From positions 1,240,001-1,304,000 of the forward strand of contig NZ_SRLA01000001.1 in NCBI RefSeq assembly GCF_004745825.1: 64,000 nucleotides of DNA, given 5' to 3'. Source of the DNA: Hymenobacter fodinae. Its GTDB lineage: Bacteria; Bacteroidota; Bacteroidia; Cytophagales; Hymenobacteraceae. The translations under genes were made by a program, and so were the position numbers. The stretch's first letter is position 1. Every line of letters starts with the position of its first letter. This document shows positions 8,725-16,576 of the stretch, one piece after another. The notes under the pieces were generated by a model. The model was not told the DNA's origin. It searched no databases and saw only the letters and a program-made list of their open reading frames with translations.

Positions 8725-9432
8725 TTATTTAGCAGCCTCCAGAATAAGCACTTCTCCAATTCGGACGCCTGCATCGGACTTGCCATTCCACTCTTGTAAC
8801 TGCGCTGTGGACACACCATAGTGCTTCGCAATACTGAAAAGAGTCTCCCCCTTTTGTACTGTGTGCTGATTAGCTGTCGATTGTGCTGGCTTTGCGGCTG
8901 GAGCTGTTTTAGAAGTAGTTGGCATTAGGCCCATAGTAGGAGCAGCGGGGCTAACGGTGGCTACGGAAGGCGCTAGGTGGGGAGGGGAGGGGAGAGGACT
9001 ACCAACGATGCCAGTGGCTTTAAGGCGGGCCGCAGCGGTTTGCAACGCTGGATTTTTAGCCGCACGGGCGTCGAAGTTGCGGAATTGTGGGCTCCTTAAA
9101 AGTGTGCGTAACTCAACCTGCCAGGGCTGTTGGCGGAGACGCTTCGCTAAGGCCTGCTGCTGCTCCGGGGAGAGGCTCGCGGTGTAGTGGCTCAGGCGTT
9201 GGTTGAGTACTGGAATATCCTGTAAGGCGGTTTCGATGAGCTGAGTGGCCTGAGCATCATTGGGCTCGAAATAAATAGCTCGCAATTGGCGTACACTTGT
9301 TTGTACTAGCCCCGACATGACCCGCACAGAATCCTCAGAAAGAGGGTCAGTAACCTTGGCTTTTTGAGCATGTGCGGAAAGTGAGCCAAGCAATAAGCCC
9401 GCAATAAGTTGCGCGCTAAAAAGAAAACGCAT
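8725..9432 (-). CDS. Secreted LysM-domain protein
   Basis: Protein of 235 residues with a signal peptide ending in SAHAQ, so exported. The middle contains alpha-helical sequence rich in Gln and Leu followed by a Pro/Ala/Thr linker. The last ~45 residues form one LysM domain (HTVQKGETLFSIAKHYGVS ... GEVLILEA), a peptidoglycan-binding module. No catalytic domain is visible. This LysM is very similar to the terminal LysM of the transglycosylase encoded just upstream on the same strand, which suggests duplication of the C-terminal module. A role in cell-wall binding is inferred; the function of the N-terminal part is unknown. Confidence 0.85.
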   Translation of the reverse strand: MRFLFSAQLIAGLLLGSLSAHAQKAKVTDPLSEDSVRVMSGLVQTSVRQLRAIYFEPNDAQATQLIETALQDIPVLNQRLSHYTASLSPEQQQALAKRLRQQPWQVELRTLLRSPQFRNFDARAAKNPALQTAAARLKATGIVGSPLPSPPHLAPSVATVSPAAPTMGLMPTTSKTAPAAKPAQSTANQHTVQKGETLFSIAKHYGVSTAQLQEWNGKSDAGVRIGEVLILEAAK

Positions 9433-9504
9433 TCGTAAAGTGAGTAGAGTAAGAAAAATAGAATCGAGTTCTAGAGTGACAAGAGGAGGTAAAGAAATAC
9501 CTTT

Positions 9505-9539
9505 CCTGATCTAGGCCACCTGGAGTGGCCTAGATCAGG
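9505..9539. terminator. Perfect hairpin with CTAGGCC motif
   Basis: Perfect 15-bp stem (CCTGATCTAGGCCAC and its complement) around a 5-base loop, between the transglycosylase stop and the LysM gene. There is no strong U-run on either strand, so intrinsic termination is uncertain. It belongs to the family of motif-bearing hairpins seen throughout the window. Confidence 0.6.
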
Positions 9540-9549
9540 GAAAATTGGG

Positions 9550-11667
9550 TTAAGGTTTGGTTGTGGGTTTTACCACTAGTACTTCACCAATTTTGACGCC
9601 GGTATCTGTTTTGTTGTTCCACTCCTGGAGCTGAGCGGGCGTGACGGCGTAGCGCCGAGAGATGCTGTAGAGCGTTTCGCCTTGCTGTACCGTGTGCCGA
9701 ATAATTTCTGGCGCGGCTGGTTCCATAGTTGGGGTAGGTGCTACCGTAGCGGGAGGCGTGAGGCGCAGCACTTGGCCAATGCGCAAAGAAGGAGCAGCGG
9801 GCAGGTTGTTCCAGGCAATAATGTCGGCGGGGCGCAGCGAGAAGCGGCGGGCCACTGAGTATAGGTTTTCTTTGGGCTCAACGGTGTGTAGGCCACTCGC
9901 GGGTATGGGCTGCACCACGGTTGGTACGGGCACAACTGGCGCAGCCGGTGTGGTGGCCGCAGGGGCAGCACTAGCAGGGGTAACAGCCGTGGGGGCAGGC
10001 TTCATGGCCGGGGCAGGAGTAGCGGCAGAAGGGATGGGGGTGGGCTGCGCTACCGGCTCCTCGTCGCGAGGCTCGTCGGCGATGGGTGCTGCGGCGGGAA
10101 GCGGCTTTCTGGGCGTCTGGGCGGGTTGGGAAGGGGAGCTATTCGGTATGGCCTGTGGCTTGGCCGGAGCAGGCGGCAAGTCGTTTAGGTTCTCCGTGTG
10201 CTCGTCCGTGGCGCTGTCTGGCTGTACTACGGTGGTGCTGGAGGTTACAGCTTCCTCTTCCGGTTGAGGTTCACCTACTGCCGGGCGGGCAGCTGGCTGG
10301 CTGGCAACAGGCTTGGGCTCAGGAGTACGGTTAGCTGGCTGAGGCGTAGCCGGAGCAGGTGCAGGAGCCGTAACCGGACGCTCAAAAGCCGCCAGAGCCG
10401 TAGCGTTATTGCCATCGGCATACTCGACGGGTACATTCTTGGGACGAGTATGCTGTAACCATAGCACGCGGCCGGCCCGCAACTCTTCGTTACGCGCCAT
10501 GCGGTTTTTGCTCCAAATGGCTTTTGCTCGGATGCCATACTTCTGTGACACCGTTGCCACGCTTTCGCCGGGGCGGGCTACGTGGTATTCCACGGCGGCT
10601 TTGTCACGCTTTTTCTGCACGAAGTAAGGCTGCCCAGGTACAATGTTGTCGAAAGCGTACAGGTCGTTGTACTGCATGAACTTGCGCATCTTCAGCTGGG
10701 CACGCTGGGCCAGGCTTTCCTTGGTGTCGTTGGGTAGCGCAATCAGAGCCCGGAGACCATTCACCCGCACAAAATCTACATTTTCAGGATCGGGCTGGGG
10801 CGTATTGAGCAGCTGACCATTGGTGGCATTCTTTTGCTGAGCCGCCAGGGCCGTGAGCTGCAACGGATCGGTAATTGGGACCAACATGGTGTACACACGG
10901 TCGGTCGGGACGGTGGGAGCAAGCAGCCAGCGGTTGTGCTTAGCTACCTCGTTGGGGTCTTGCTGCAGTGTTTGAGCCAGCACCGAAAGCGGTTGTCCAG
11001 CCGGAGCCGGAAACTCCTGTAACAGCAAAGGGGGGTGAGTATTGAGGCCTACTGCTGGCTCAAAGGCGAGCTTGTGCGCCAAAAAAGTGAGGATGTAGGC
11101 GTTGGTTTGCTCCGTGATTTCAACGCCGGTGGCGTCGTAGTCAGTGGGGAGAGTATAGGGCTTGGTGCCGGTGAGGCCTAAGTTGTAGCTGAGGAGCGAG
11201 TTGATCCAGTTGTGAAAAGTCTTGTTGTTGCGCAGCAGGTATTGGGCAGCGGCTTTCGAGGAGGCCGTAATATGCTTGCGCTCATCCACCTCATCGTTCA
11301 TCACCAAGCCAAAGTCTACGGCCGACTCTCGCTTGAACTGCCAGTAGCCCACGGCGTCATGAATACTCTGCGCGTCGCCCTGTAGGCCACTTTCCTGCAA
11401 GGCCAAGTAGTGAAAATCCAGCGGCAAGCCTTCCTGCTGAAATACCCGGTCAATGAGTGGAAAGTAGGCATCGGCTAACGTCACCCGGGCTTGAAAGGAG
11501 GCCTGATGACGGCGCAAGGCGTCTACTTTTTGCTGAACGGCAAAGCGGCCGGCGGGGGTAAAGCGCAGGTGCAAGCCAGCAACATCCAGGGTATTCGGAA
11601 CAGTAACCGACTGCGCAGAGGCTAGCCACGGGAGCAGGCCGCACAGGAAGAATACAAGTCGTTTCAT
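9550..11667 (-). CDS. Lytic murein transglycosylase with three LysM domains (MltD-like)
   Basis: Exported enzyme that would cleave peptidoglycan glycan strands. From the ATG at 11667 it has 705 residues: signal peptide (LASAQ), then an SLT domain of about residues 65-200 with catalytic Glu92 in ALQESGL, the GYWQF motif and YNLG. LysM-like repeats follow: one near residues 350-400 (EYHVARPGESVATVSQKYG) and two at the C-terminus (HTVEPKENLYSVARRF and HTVQQGETLYSISRRY), separated by a long Pro/Ala/Glu linker. A TTG three codons upstream is in frame but gives a poorer signal peptide. It is probably co-transcribed with the LysM gene downstream. MltD is the nearest well-known relative. Confidence 0.92.
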   Translation of the reverse strand: MKRLVFFLCGLLPWLASAQSVTVPNTLDVAGLHLRFTPAGRFAVQQKVDALRRHQASFQARVTLADAYFPLIDRVFQQEGLPLDFHYLALQESGLQGDAQSIHDAVGYWQFKRESAVDFGLVMNDEVDERKHITASSKAAAQYLLRNNKTFHNWINSLLSYNLGLTGTKPYTLPTDYDATGVEITEQTNAYILTFLAHKLAFEPAVGLNTHPPLLLQEFPAPAGQPLSVLAQTLQQDPNEVAKHNRWLLAPTVPTDRVYTMLVPITDPLQLTALAAQQKNATNGQLLNTPQPDPENVDFVRVNGLRALIALPNDTKESLAQRAQLKMRKFMQYNDLYAFDNIVPGQPYFVQKKRDKAAVEYHVARPGESVATVSQKYGIRAKAIWSKNRMARNEELRAGRVLWLQHTRPKNVPVEYADGNNATALAAFERPVTAPAPAPATPQPANRTPEPKPVASQPAARPAVGEPQPEEEAVTSSTTVVQPDSATDEHTENLNDLPPAPAKPQAIPNSSPSQPAQTPRKPLPAAAPIADEPRDEEPVAQPTPIPSAATPAPAMKPAPTAVTPASAAPAATTPAAPVVPVPTVVQPIPASGLHTVEPKENLYSVARRFSLRPADIIAWNNLPAAPSLRIGQVLRLTPPATVAPTPTMEPAAPEIIRHTVQQGETLYSISRRYAVTPAQLQEWNNKTDTGVKIGEVLVVKPTTKP

Positions 11668-11886
11668 GGAAAGCAAGCAACATTCGGGGCGGCCTATATT
11701 GAGCAGGAACGCCCCGTTATCTACAAAGAAGGGGAAATTTTAGGTGAACTGCTGCTCACCGGCCGCAAGTACAAAAGAAAGGTAGAATACTACTTTCCTT
11801 CTGCCCAGTACGCAGGTTTGGGCCACGTCTGCCTTTTTTGGGATGCTAGGCCACCCTGTACCGCTCTGCTGGCCCACATAAAACAG

Positions 11887-11918
11887 CAATGCCATCAGCA
11901 ACGACGCCGATGGCATGC
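11887..11918 (-). terminator. Possible terminator after the outer-membrane receptor gene
   Basis: Inverted repeat ATGCCATC ... GATGGCAT just downstream of the minus-strand receptor gene. On the minus strand the right arm is followed by a short T-stretch (TGCTGTTTTA). The stem is short and the loop long, so the call is tentative. Confidence 0.35.
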
Positions 11919-11937
11919 AAGGTATACAGCAAGTGGC

Positions 11938-14919
11938 CTACATGCCCCCGCCGGGGGGCGGACCGAAGCCACCGGGAGCACCGCCGGGAGGGCCAAAGCC
12001 CCCGCGGCGCATGCCATCGGGGCGCTGACCTTCGCCGGGCAGGGCGTTGTTGCCGGCCGCTCCGAAGTTGCGGATGTTGTAGGTGAACATCAGCATGAAA
12101 TAGCGCTGCAGAATGTTGGTGCGGGTGGTTTCAAGATAAGCCGAGGTAGGGTTCACACTCAGGCTATTGTTCTGCTTGAGCAGGTCGAACCCGTACAGCT
12201 TGATTTCGCCCTGCTGGTTGGCGAAGAGCTTTTTACCCACCGAGGCATTCCAAAGCACGAAGTTCTGGTTGAAGCCGCCCGCTAGGCCACTATACAACTG
12301 GTGGCTGACATCCGACTGTACCGTCACGCCCTTCGCAATAATCCAGCTTAAGCGCAAGGCTGTGTTCTGGCGGGTGTAGGTGCGGTCTACCTGGTTGGGC
12401 AGGCTGTTGCGAACGTACGAGCGGTTGGTGTTTGAGGAGATCGTAAAATCAAGCTGGGGGCTGATATTGCTGCTTAACACCACACCCAAACCTGCACTGG
12501 GGGTGCGGCTATAGTTCAACTGCTCGAACACAAGGCCCGGCGTTTGTGAGTAGGTAGCGTTGGCGTTCAGGTTCAGGTTTGACTTAATGAAAGCCAGCGG
12601 CAGGCTGTAGTTCATAAAGGAGCGCAGGCTATACTGCTGGTCGAGGTTGACCGGGCGCGTGAGCTGGCCACCGGCCGGAATTACAATACCATCAACTATT
12701 ACCGGGCCACCAGCCGCATAAATTGTGCTGTTGGTGATGTAATTATCGGTGTAGGAGCCGCCAATGAGAGCAAAGAAAGACCGTGACTTCTCCGGCACTG
12801 CTGAGGAGTACCGGATAAATAGGTTGTGCTGGTTTTCCTGGCGCAGGTTAGGGTTGCCGGTCGTGAGCTGCAGGGGGTTGGCGTTGTTTACTACCTCTTG
12901 CAGCTGGCTAATGTTGGGTGAGTTGGTGCGCATCTGGTAGTTCAGACGCAGGTTTTGCTGCTTCGAGAAGTTGTAGCGCACCATAGCGTTGGGCAGCAGG
13001 TTCAGGAAGTTACGCTCGGTGAGGGCCGGCCGCGGGTATTCCTGGTCGCTGCGGAGCTGGGCGTATTGCACGGTAGCTCCCACCATCCACTGCAGCTGCT
13101 GATTCTGAAAACGGTAGGTAAGGCCGCCCGCATTGGTGAGGTAACGACTCTCGAACACACTGCTCAGCGTATCATTCAGAACGGTATACGATTGCTCGCC
13201 GGGCGAGAAATTGTAGGTTTTCTTATCGGAGTTATTAGGCGTGTACGCAATCCGGTACTCGGCCTGCAACTGGCTGTACTGGCCTAGCGGCTCGGTATAA
13301 TTGGCATTGCCATTCCAGGCCCAGCCCCGCTGCGTCAGCTCCGAAAACTGGTTGAGCAGCGCCGTCTGGGTGGTGCCCGTAGTATCAACCGACGAAGTGC
13401 TAGAGAGCAGGTTGTTGTCGCCGTTTTTAGAATTGTACGTGGTATTCAGGCCTATTGAAAGTGTGCGGCGGCGCTTCTGAAACCGGTGGCGGTATAGCAA
13501 CTGATTGCCCGCCGTAATGCCCGTTAAGGCCGAGCGGTAGTCACTTAGGTTGCCGCCCAGGCCTTGTTCCTGCTCACCCTGGGCCACTTCATATGTGCGG
13601 CCGTTGAGGTTGTTGTTACCGGTATTGCGCTGCACCGACAGACTTGGACGCCACAAAATAGAGTTCAGGGAGTCAAACTTGTGGTCGAGGCGCAGATTGA
13701 AGCGGTTGTTGATGTTGCGGCTCGTGGTCAGGGAGTTTTCGTTGTAGCGTAGGTCGCGGGCAGAGCCGGCCGGGGCCACGTAGTTGCGCAGCAGGTCGGT
13801 GCGGGAGGTGTTATCACTGAGGTTAAAGAAATAACTGCCCTGTACATCAGTTTTGGTGCCCCAAGTGTCGGAGTAGTTCAGGCCGATGGCGTGCGTTTTC
13901 GAAATGCCGCCCTGCTGGTTCACCAGAAAGTCGCCGGAGTTGTTGCCGCCTCCCTGGAAGTTGCCACCCCCGCCTCCACCACCCACGCGGCCGCCACCCT
14001 GGCCTCGCTGACCTTGGCCACCCCCGCCGCCCTGCCGCGACGCGCCCACCACGCCCAGCAAGTCCTCGGTACCAAAGTTCTGCTCATTCACGTTGTTGCT
14101 CTGAGCTACTACGGAAAGGCGCTGCTTACCTTTAAATGAGTTGATATTACCACTCACCCGGTACCGATCATCCTGGGGGCCGTAGCCCGCCAGCACGCGC
14201 CCAAACTGCCCGTTCCGGAATTGGGGCTTAGTAACAATATTGATGGTTTTCTGCTGGTTGCCGTCGTCGAAGCCGGTGAACTGTGCTTGGTCGGAGGCGC
14301 GGTCATACACCTGAATCTTGTCGATTACCTCGGCCGGAATGTTCTTCAGCACGGCGTCGGGGTCGTTGCCGAAAAACTCTTTACCATCTACCAGCACCCG
14401 CTGTACTTGCTCGCCCTGGGCTTGCACCTTGCCCGAGGTGGGGTCAACCGTTACGCCGGGCATTTTTGTGATGAGGTCTTGGGCGTTGGCGTCGGGGTTG
14501 GTTTTGTAAGAACCCGCATTAAACTGCGAGGTGTCGCCTTTCTGCACGGCTGCCGCCGCCTGGCCTACCACTTCCACCCCTTTCAGCGTCACGCCCCCGG
14601 TAGCCAACGGCAAAGCACCCAGGGCCAGGGGCTGACCGGCCAGTGTAAGCTCACGCCGCAGGGTTTGGTAGCCCAGGAAGGAAATAGTGAGCTCGTAGCG
14701 GCCGTTGGGCAGGCCCGTAACGGTGAAGCTACCATCGGCATCGGCGGCGGCGCCGCTTTTTACTGAATCTGCCGACAGGCCCCGCACCAGCACGTTGGCC
14801 CCAATTAAGGGCGACTGGTCGGTGGCGTCAACAACGCGCCCACTCACGGAAGACTGGGCATGAGCTGCCCCCAAGCTCGCCCATAACAGGGCAATAAATA
14901 GTAGAAAACGTCTAGGCAT
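11938..14919 (-). CDS. Outer-membrane beta-barrel receptor with carboxypeptidase-regulatory-like and plug domains
   Basis: TonB-dependent-receptor-like protein of 993 residues. A signal peptide ending in AAHAQ is followed by a CarboxypepD_reg-like domain (SGRVVDATDQSPLIGANV ... FLGYQTLRRELTL), a plug domain (PDANAQDLITKMPGVTVD ... VQRVLVDGKEFFGNDP) and a long beta-barrel of the OMP_b-brl_3 type. Two oddities are a Gly-rich insert near residues 290-330 and a Gly/Pro-rich C-terminal tail of about 35 residues (GGFGPPGGAPGGFGPPPGGG). The substrate cannot be read from sequence. No SusD-like partner is adjacent, so it is not a classic glycan-uptake pair. It seems to be a single-gene unit. Confidence 0.88.
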   Translation of the reverse strand: MPRRFLLFIALLWASLGAAHAQSSVSGRVVDATDQSPLIGANVLVRGLSADSVKSGAAADADGSFTVTGLPNGRYELTISFLGYQTLRRELTLAGQPLALGALPLATGGVTLKGVEVVGQAAAAVQKGDTSQFNAGSYKTNPDANAQDLITKMPGVTVDPTSGKVQAQGEQVQRVLVDGKEFFGNDPDAVLKNIPAEVIDKIQVYDRASDQAQFTGFDDGNQQKTINIVTKPQFRNGQFGRVLAGYGPQDDRYRVSGNINSFKGKQRLSVVAQSNNVNEQNFGTEDLLGVVGASRQGGGGGQGQRGQGGGRVGGGGGGGNFQGGGNNSGDFLVNQQGGISKTHAIGLNYSDTWGTKTDVQGSYFFNLSDNTSRTDLLRNYVAPAGSARDLRYNENSLTTSRNINNRFNLRLDHKFDSLNSILWRPSLSVQRNTGNNNLNGRTYEVAQGEQEQGLGGNLSDYRSALTGITAGNQLLYRHRFQKRRRTLSIGLNTTYNSKNGDNNLLSSTSSVDTTGTTQTALLNQFSELTQRGWAWNGNANYTEPLGQYSQLQAEYRIAYTPNNSDKKTYNFSPGEQSYTVLNDTLSSVFESRYLTNAGGLTYRFQNQQLQWMVGATVQYAQLRSDQEYPRPALTERNFLNLLPNAMVRYNFSKQQNLRLNYQMRTNSPNISQLQEVVNNANPLQLTTGNPNLRQENQHNLFIRYSSAVPEKSRSFFALIGGSYTDNYITNSTIYAAGGPVIVDGIVIPAGGQLTRPVNLDQQYSLRSFMNYSLPLAFIKSNLNLNANATYSQTPGLVFEQLNYSRTPSAGLGVVLSSNISPQLDFTISSNTNRSYVRNSLPNQVDRTYTRQNTALRLSWIIAKGVTVQSDVSHQLYSGLAGGFNQNFVLWNASVGKKLFANQQGEIKLYGFDLLKQNNSLSVNPTSAYLETTRTNILQRYFMLMFTYNIRNFGAAGNNALPGEGQRPDGMRRGGFGPPGGAPGGFGPPPGGGM

Positions 14920-15034
14920 ACGTCAGGGATGATAAACCACTGTCGCAATAGACGCAAAACACCCGCTGGCGTTTAGTCCGCTCGTAAAAATATCCGAATT
15001 AATAGATAGCCGGCGCGCTATAAAGTGGCGCGGC

Positions 15035-15679
15035 CTAGCGCTTCCGAACGAGCAACAACCCGTCGCGCAGGGGCAGAAACACGTTTTCTACCCGGTCATC
15101 TGCCTGCACCTTGTCATTGAAAGCGCGCACAGCAAAGGTGTCCTTGTCCGATGGCTTCACGGAATAGGAGGGCAGCACTTTGTCGCCCCACAGGACGTTA
15201 TCAATCAACAGGAAACCACCGGGGCGCACTTGGGGCAGCACCAGCTCATAGTAGGTGTCATTGTTGATTTTGTCGGCATCGATAAATACCAAGTCCCAGG
15301 GTTCGGCTAGGCTACTCAGCACGTGGCGGGCGTCGCCAATGTGAACCTGAATTCGGCTTTCCTGGCCTGCCTCGCTCACGTAGCGCCGGATGCGACTTTC
15401 CAGCTCGGGGTTTTGCTCAATGGTATGCAGCACGCCTTCTTCAGCCAGCCCTTCGGCCAAGCACAGCGCCGAGTAGCCCGTGAATGTGCCCAGCTCCAGC
15501 ACCCGCCGCGGCCGTATCATGTGGCTCAGCATGCTCAGCAGCCGGCCCTGGGCGTGGCCCGAGAGCATCCGCGCGTGTAGCAGCTGCACGTGGGTTTCGC
15601 GGTTGAGGCGAGCAAGCAGGGCGCTTTCGGGCGTAGTATGCTGATCGGCGTAGGCCTGGGCTTCGTCGGTGAGGTACAT
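15035..15679 (-). CDS. O-methyltransferase, class I SAM-dependent (COMT-like)
   Basis: Soluble enzyme of 214 residues that would move a methyl group from S-adenosylmethionine to a hydroxyl, probably of a small aromatic or catechol-type substrate. The SAM-binding motif I is VLELGTFTGYSALCLAEGL, followed by HTIEQNPE, DLVFIDADK and GGFLLIDNVLWGD, a pattern typical of the bacterial O-methyltransferase family 3. Length is normal for the family. It lies 46 bases downstream of the SRA-domain gene on the same strand, so the two may be co-transcribed. The substrate is unknown. Confidence 0.9.
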   Translation of the reverse strand: MYLTDEAQAYADQHTTPESALLARLNRETHVQLLHARMLSGHAQGRLLSMLSHMIRPRRVLELGTFTGYSALCLAEGLAEEGVLHTIEQNPELESRIRRYVSEAGQESRIQVHIGDARHVLSSLAEPWDLVFIDADKINNDTYYELVLPQVRPGGFLLIDNVLWGDKVLPSYSVKPSDKDTFAVRAFNDKVQADDRVENVFLPLRDGLLLVRKR

Positions 15680-15725
15680 ATAGCGGAGGTGAAAAACGGC
15701 GGCCTAGGCCAGGGTGCACGGGCAG

Positions 15726-16178
15726 TTAGGCCGCAAGGGAGAGGGGAACGAGCCGGAATTTCCAGACCTGAAATCCAGACTTTCCGGCCTCAAAAGTAGC
15801 ACCTACCACCCGATATAAGCCTTCGTACCGATATACGCTTTCGCCCTCGTAGGCCACTTTGCGCACTACGCGCACGGGCTGGCCGGTGGCATGGCTTTGC
15901 ACCAGCGCTTGGTTTTTAGCATTAAGCTCTTGGTCACTGACTTGGTAGCCGGTGTTAGGGTCGCGGCCACCGTGGCCGGCATATACTAGCTCGTCGTCTG
16001 AGAATGCATCGTCTTCGTACTGATCGGCCAGCACAATAGAGTCGGCCCCTTCGGTGGGAGTGCCACTGATGCCCGCCCGCGTAGGCCGGTGTACGCCTGC
16101 CCGGCTCAGCTCCAGTCGGTTCCGGAAGATGTCGCCGGGCCGGTAGTAGCTGACGTGGCCAAAGACGCGAAGTGACAT
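15726..16178 (-). CDS. Stand-alone SRA-YDG domain protein
   Basis: Protein of 150 residues that is almost entirely an SRA (SET and RING associated) domain. Visible marks are GDIFRNRLELSRAGVHRPT, GISGTPTEGADSIVLADQYEDD, ELVYAGHGGRD, DQELNAKNQALVQS, PVRVVRKV, YRYEGLYRV and GFQVWKFRLV. The signature YDG reads YEG here. SRA domains of known proteins bind hemimethylated or 5-methylcytosine DNA and flip the base; in bacteria they are often fused to an HNH nuclease as methyl-dependent restriction enzymes. No nuclease domain follows here, since the stop comes directly after the SRA fold and the next gene begins 46 bases on. Role inferred: recognition of modified DNA. Confidence 0.88.
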   Translation of the reverse strand: MSLRVFGHVSYYRPGDIFRNRLELSRAGVHRPTRAGISGTPTEGADSIVLADQYEDDAFSDDELVYAGHGGRDPNTGYQVSDQELNAKNQALVQSHATGQPVRVVRKVAYEGESVYRYEGLYRVVGATFEAGKSGFQVWKFRLVPLSLAA

Positions 16179-16576
16179 AGATAGAAGAAGGGTGTACGGG
16201 TAGAATTAGCAAGCCATGTGCTGATCGAGTAGCAGGTAACCACCCGCTACTTTTAAAAGCCGGATTGAGAGGGCTAAGGGCAGTTTATGGAAGCAAGCCT
16301 CTCCTAAACACAAGGCAATATGAACGAAAGCGGTACTTTTAGCTTTTATGACATCGTGTAAATCATGAAAGCAATATAGGTTTAGGCAGAGCTCTATTAT
16401 CTGTTTTATCCCTAGTTAGTTGCTCTTCAGGAGGTTTGGCTCAAATTTTTGCCATAGTAGCACTCTGCCAAACGGTAACTTCTTCTCCTACTACTTTCGG
16501 CTTAACCCTGGACCCTGCACTTCTCCTGTCGTGCAGAGTGAAGCTTTCTAAACTAGCGCTTCAAAACGTCTATTTC
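16179..16576. other. Divergent intergenic region before kaiC
   Basis: About 400 bases between the SRA gene and kaiC, which point away from each other, so promoters for both should lie here. An in-frame upstream extension of kaiC starting with TTG at 16436 exists but has no conserved features. No clear promoter consensus or RNA element was identified. Confidence 0.4.

Noticed and set aside
15035..16178. O-methyltransferase plus SRA gene as a DNA modification and reader pair
   Set aside because: The methyltransferase has the motifs of small-molecule O-methyltransferases, not of DNA cytosine or adenine methyltransferases, so adjacency alone does not make a restriction-like system.
16436..16576. 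N-terminal extension of KaiC from a TTG codon
   Set aside because: The extra 47 residues show no family similarity, and an ATG at 16577 directly precedes the KaiC domain.
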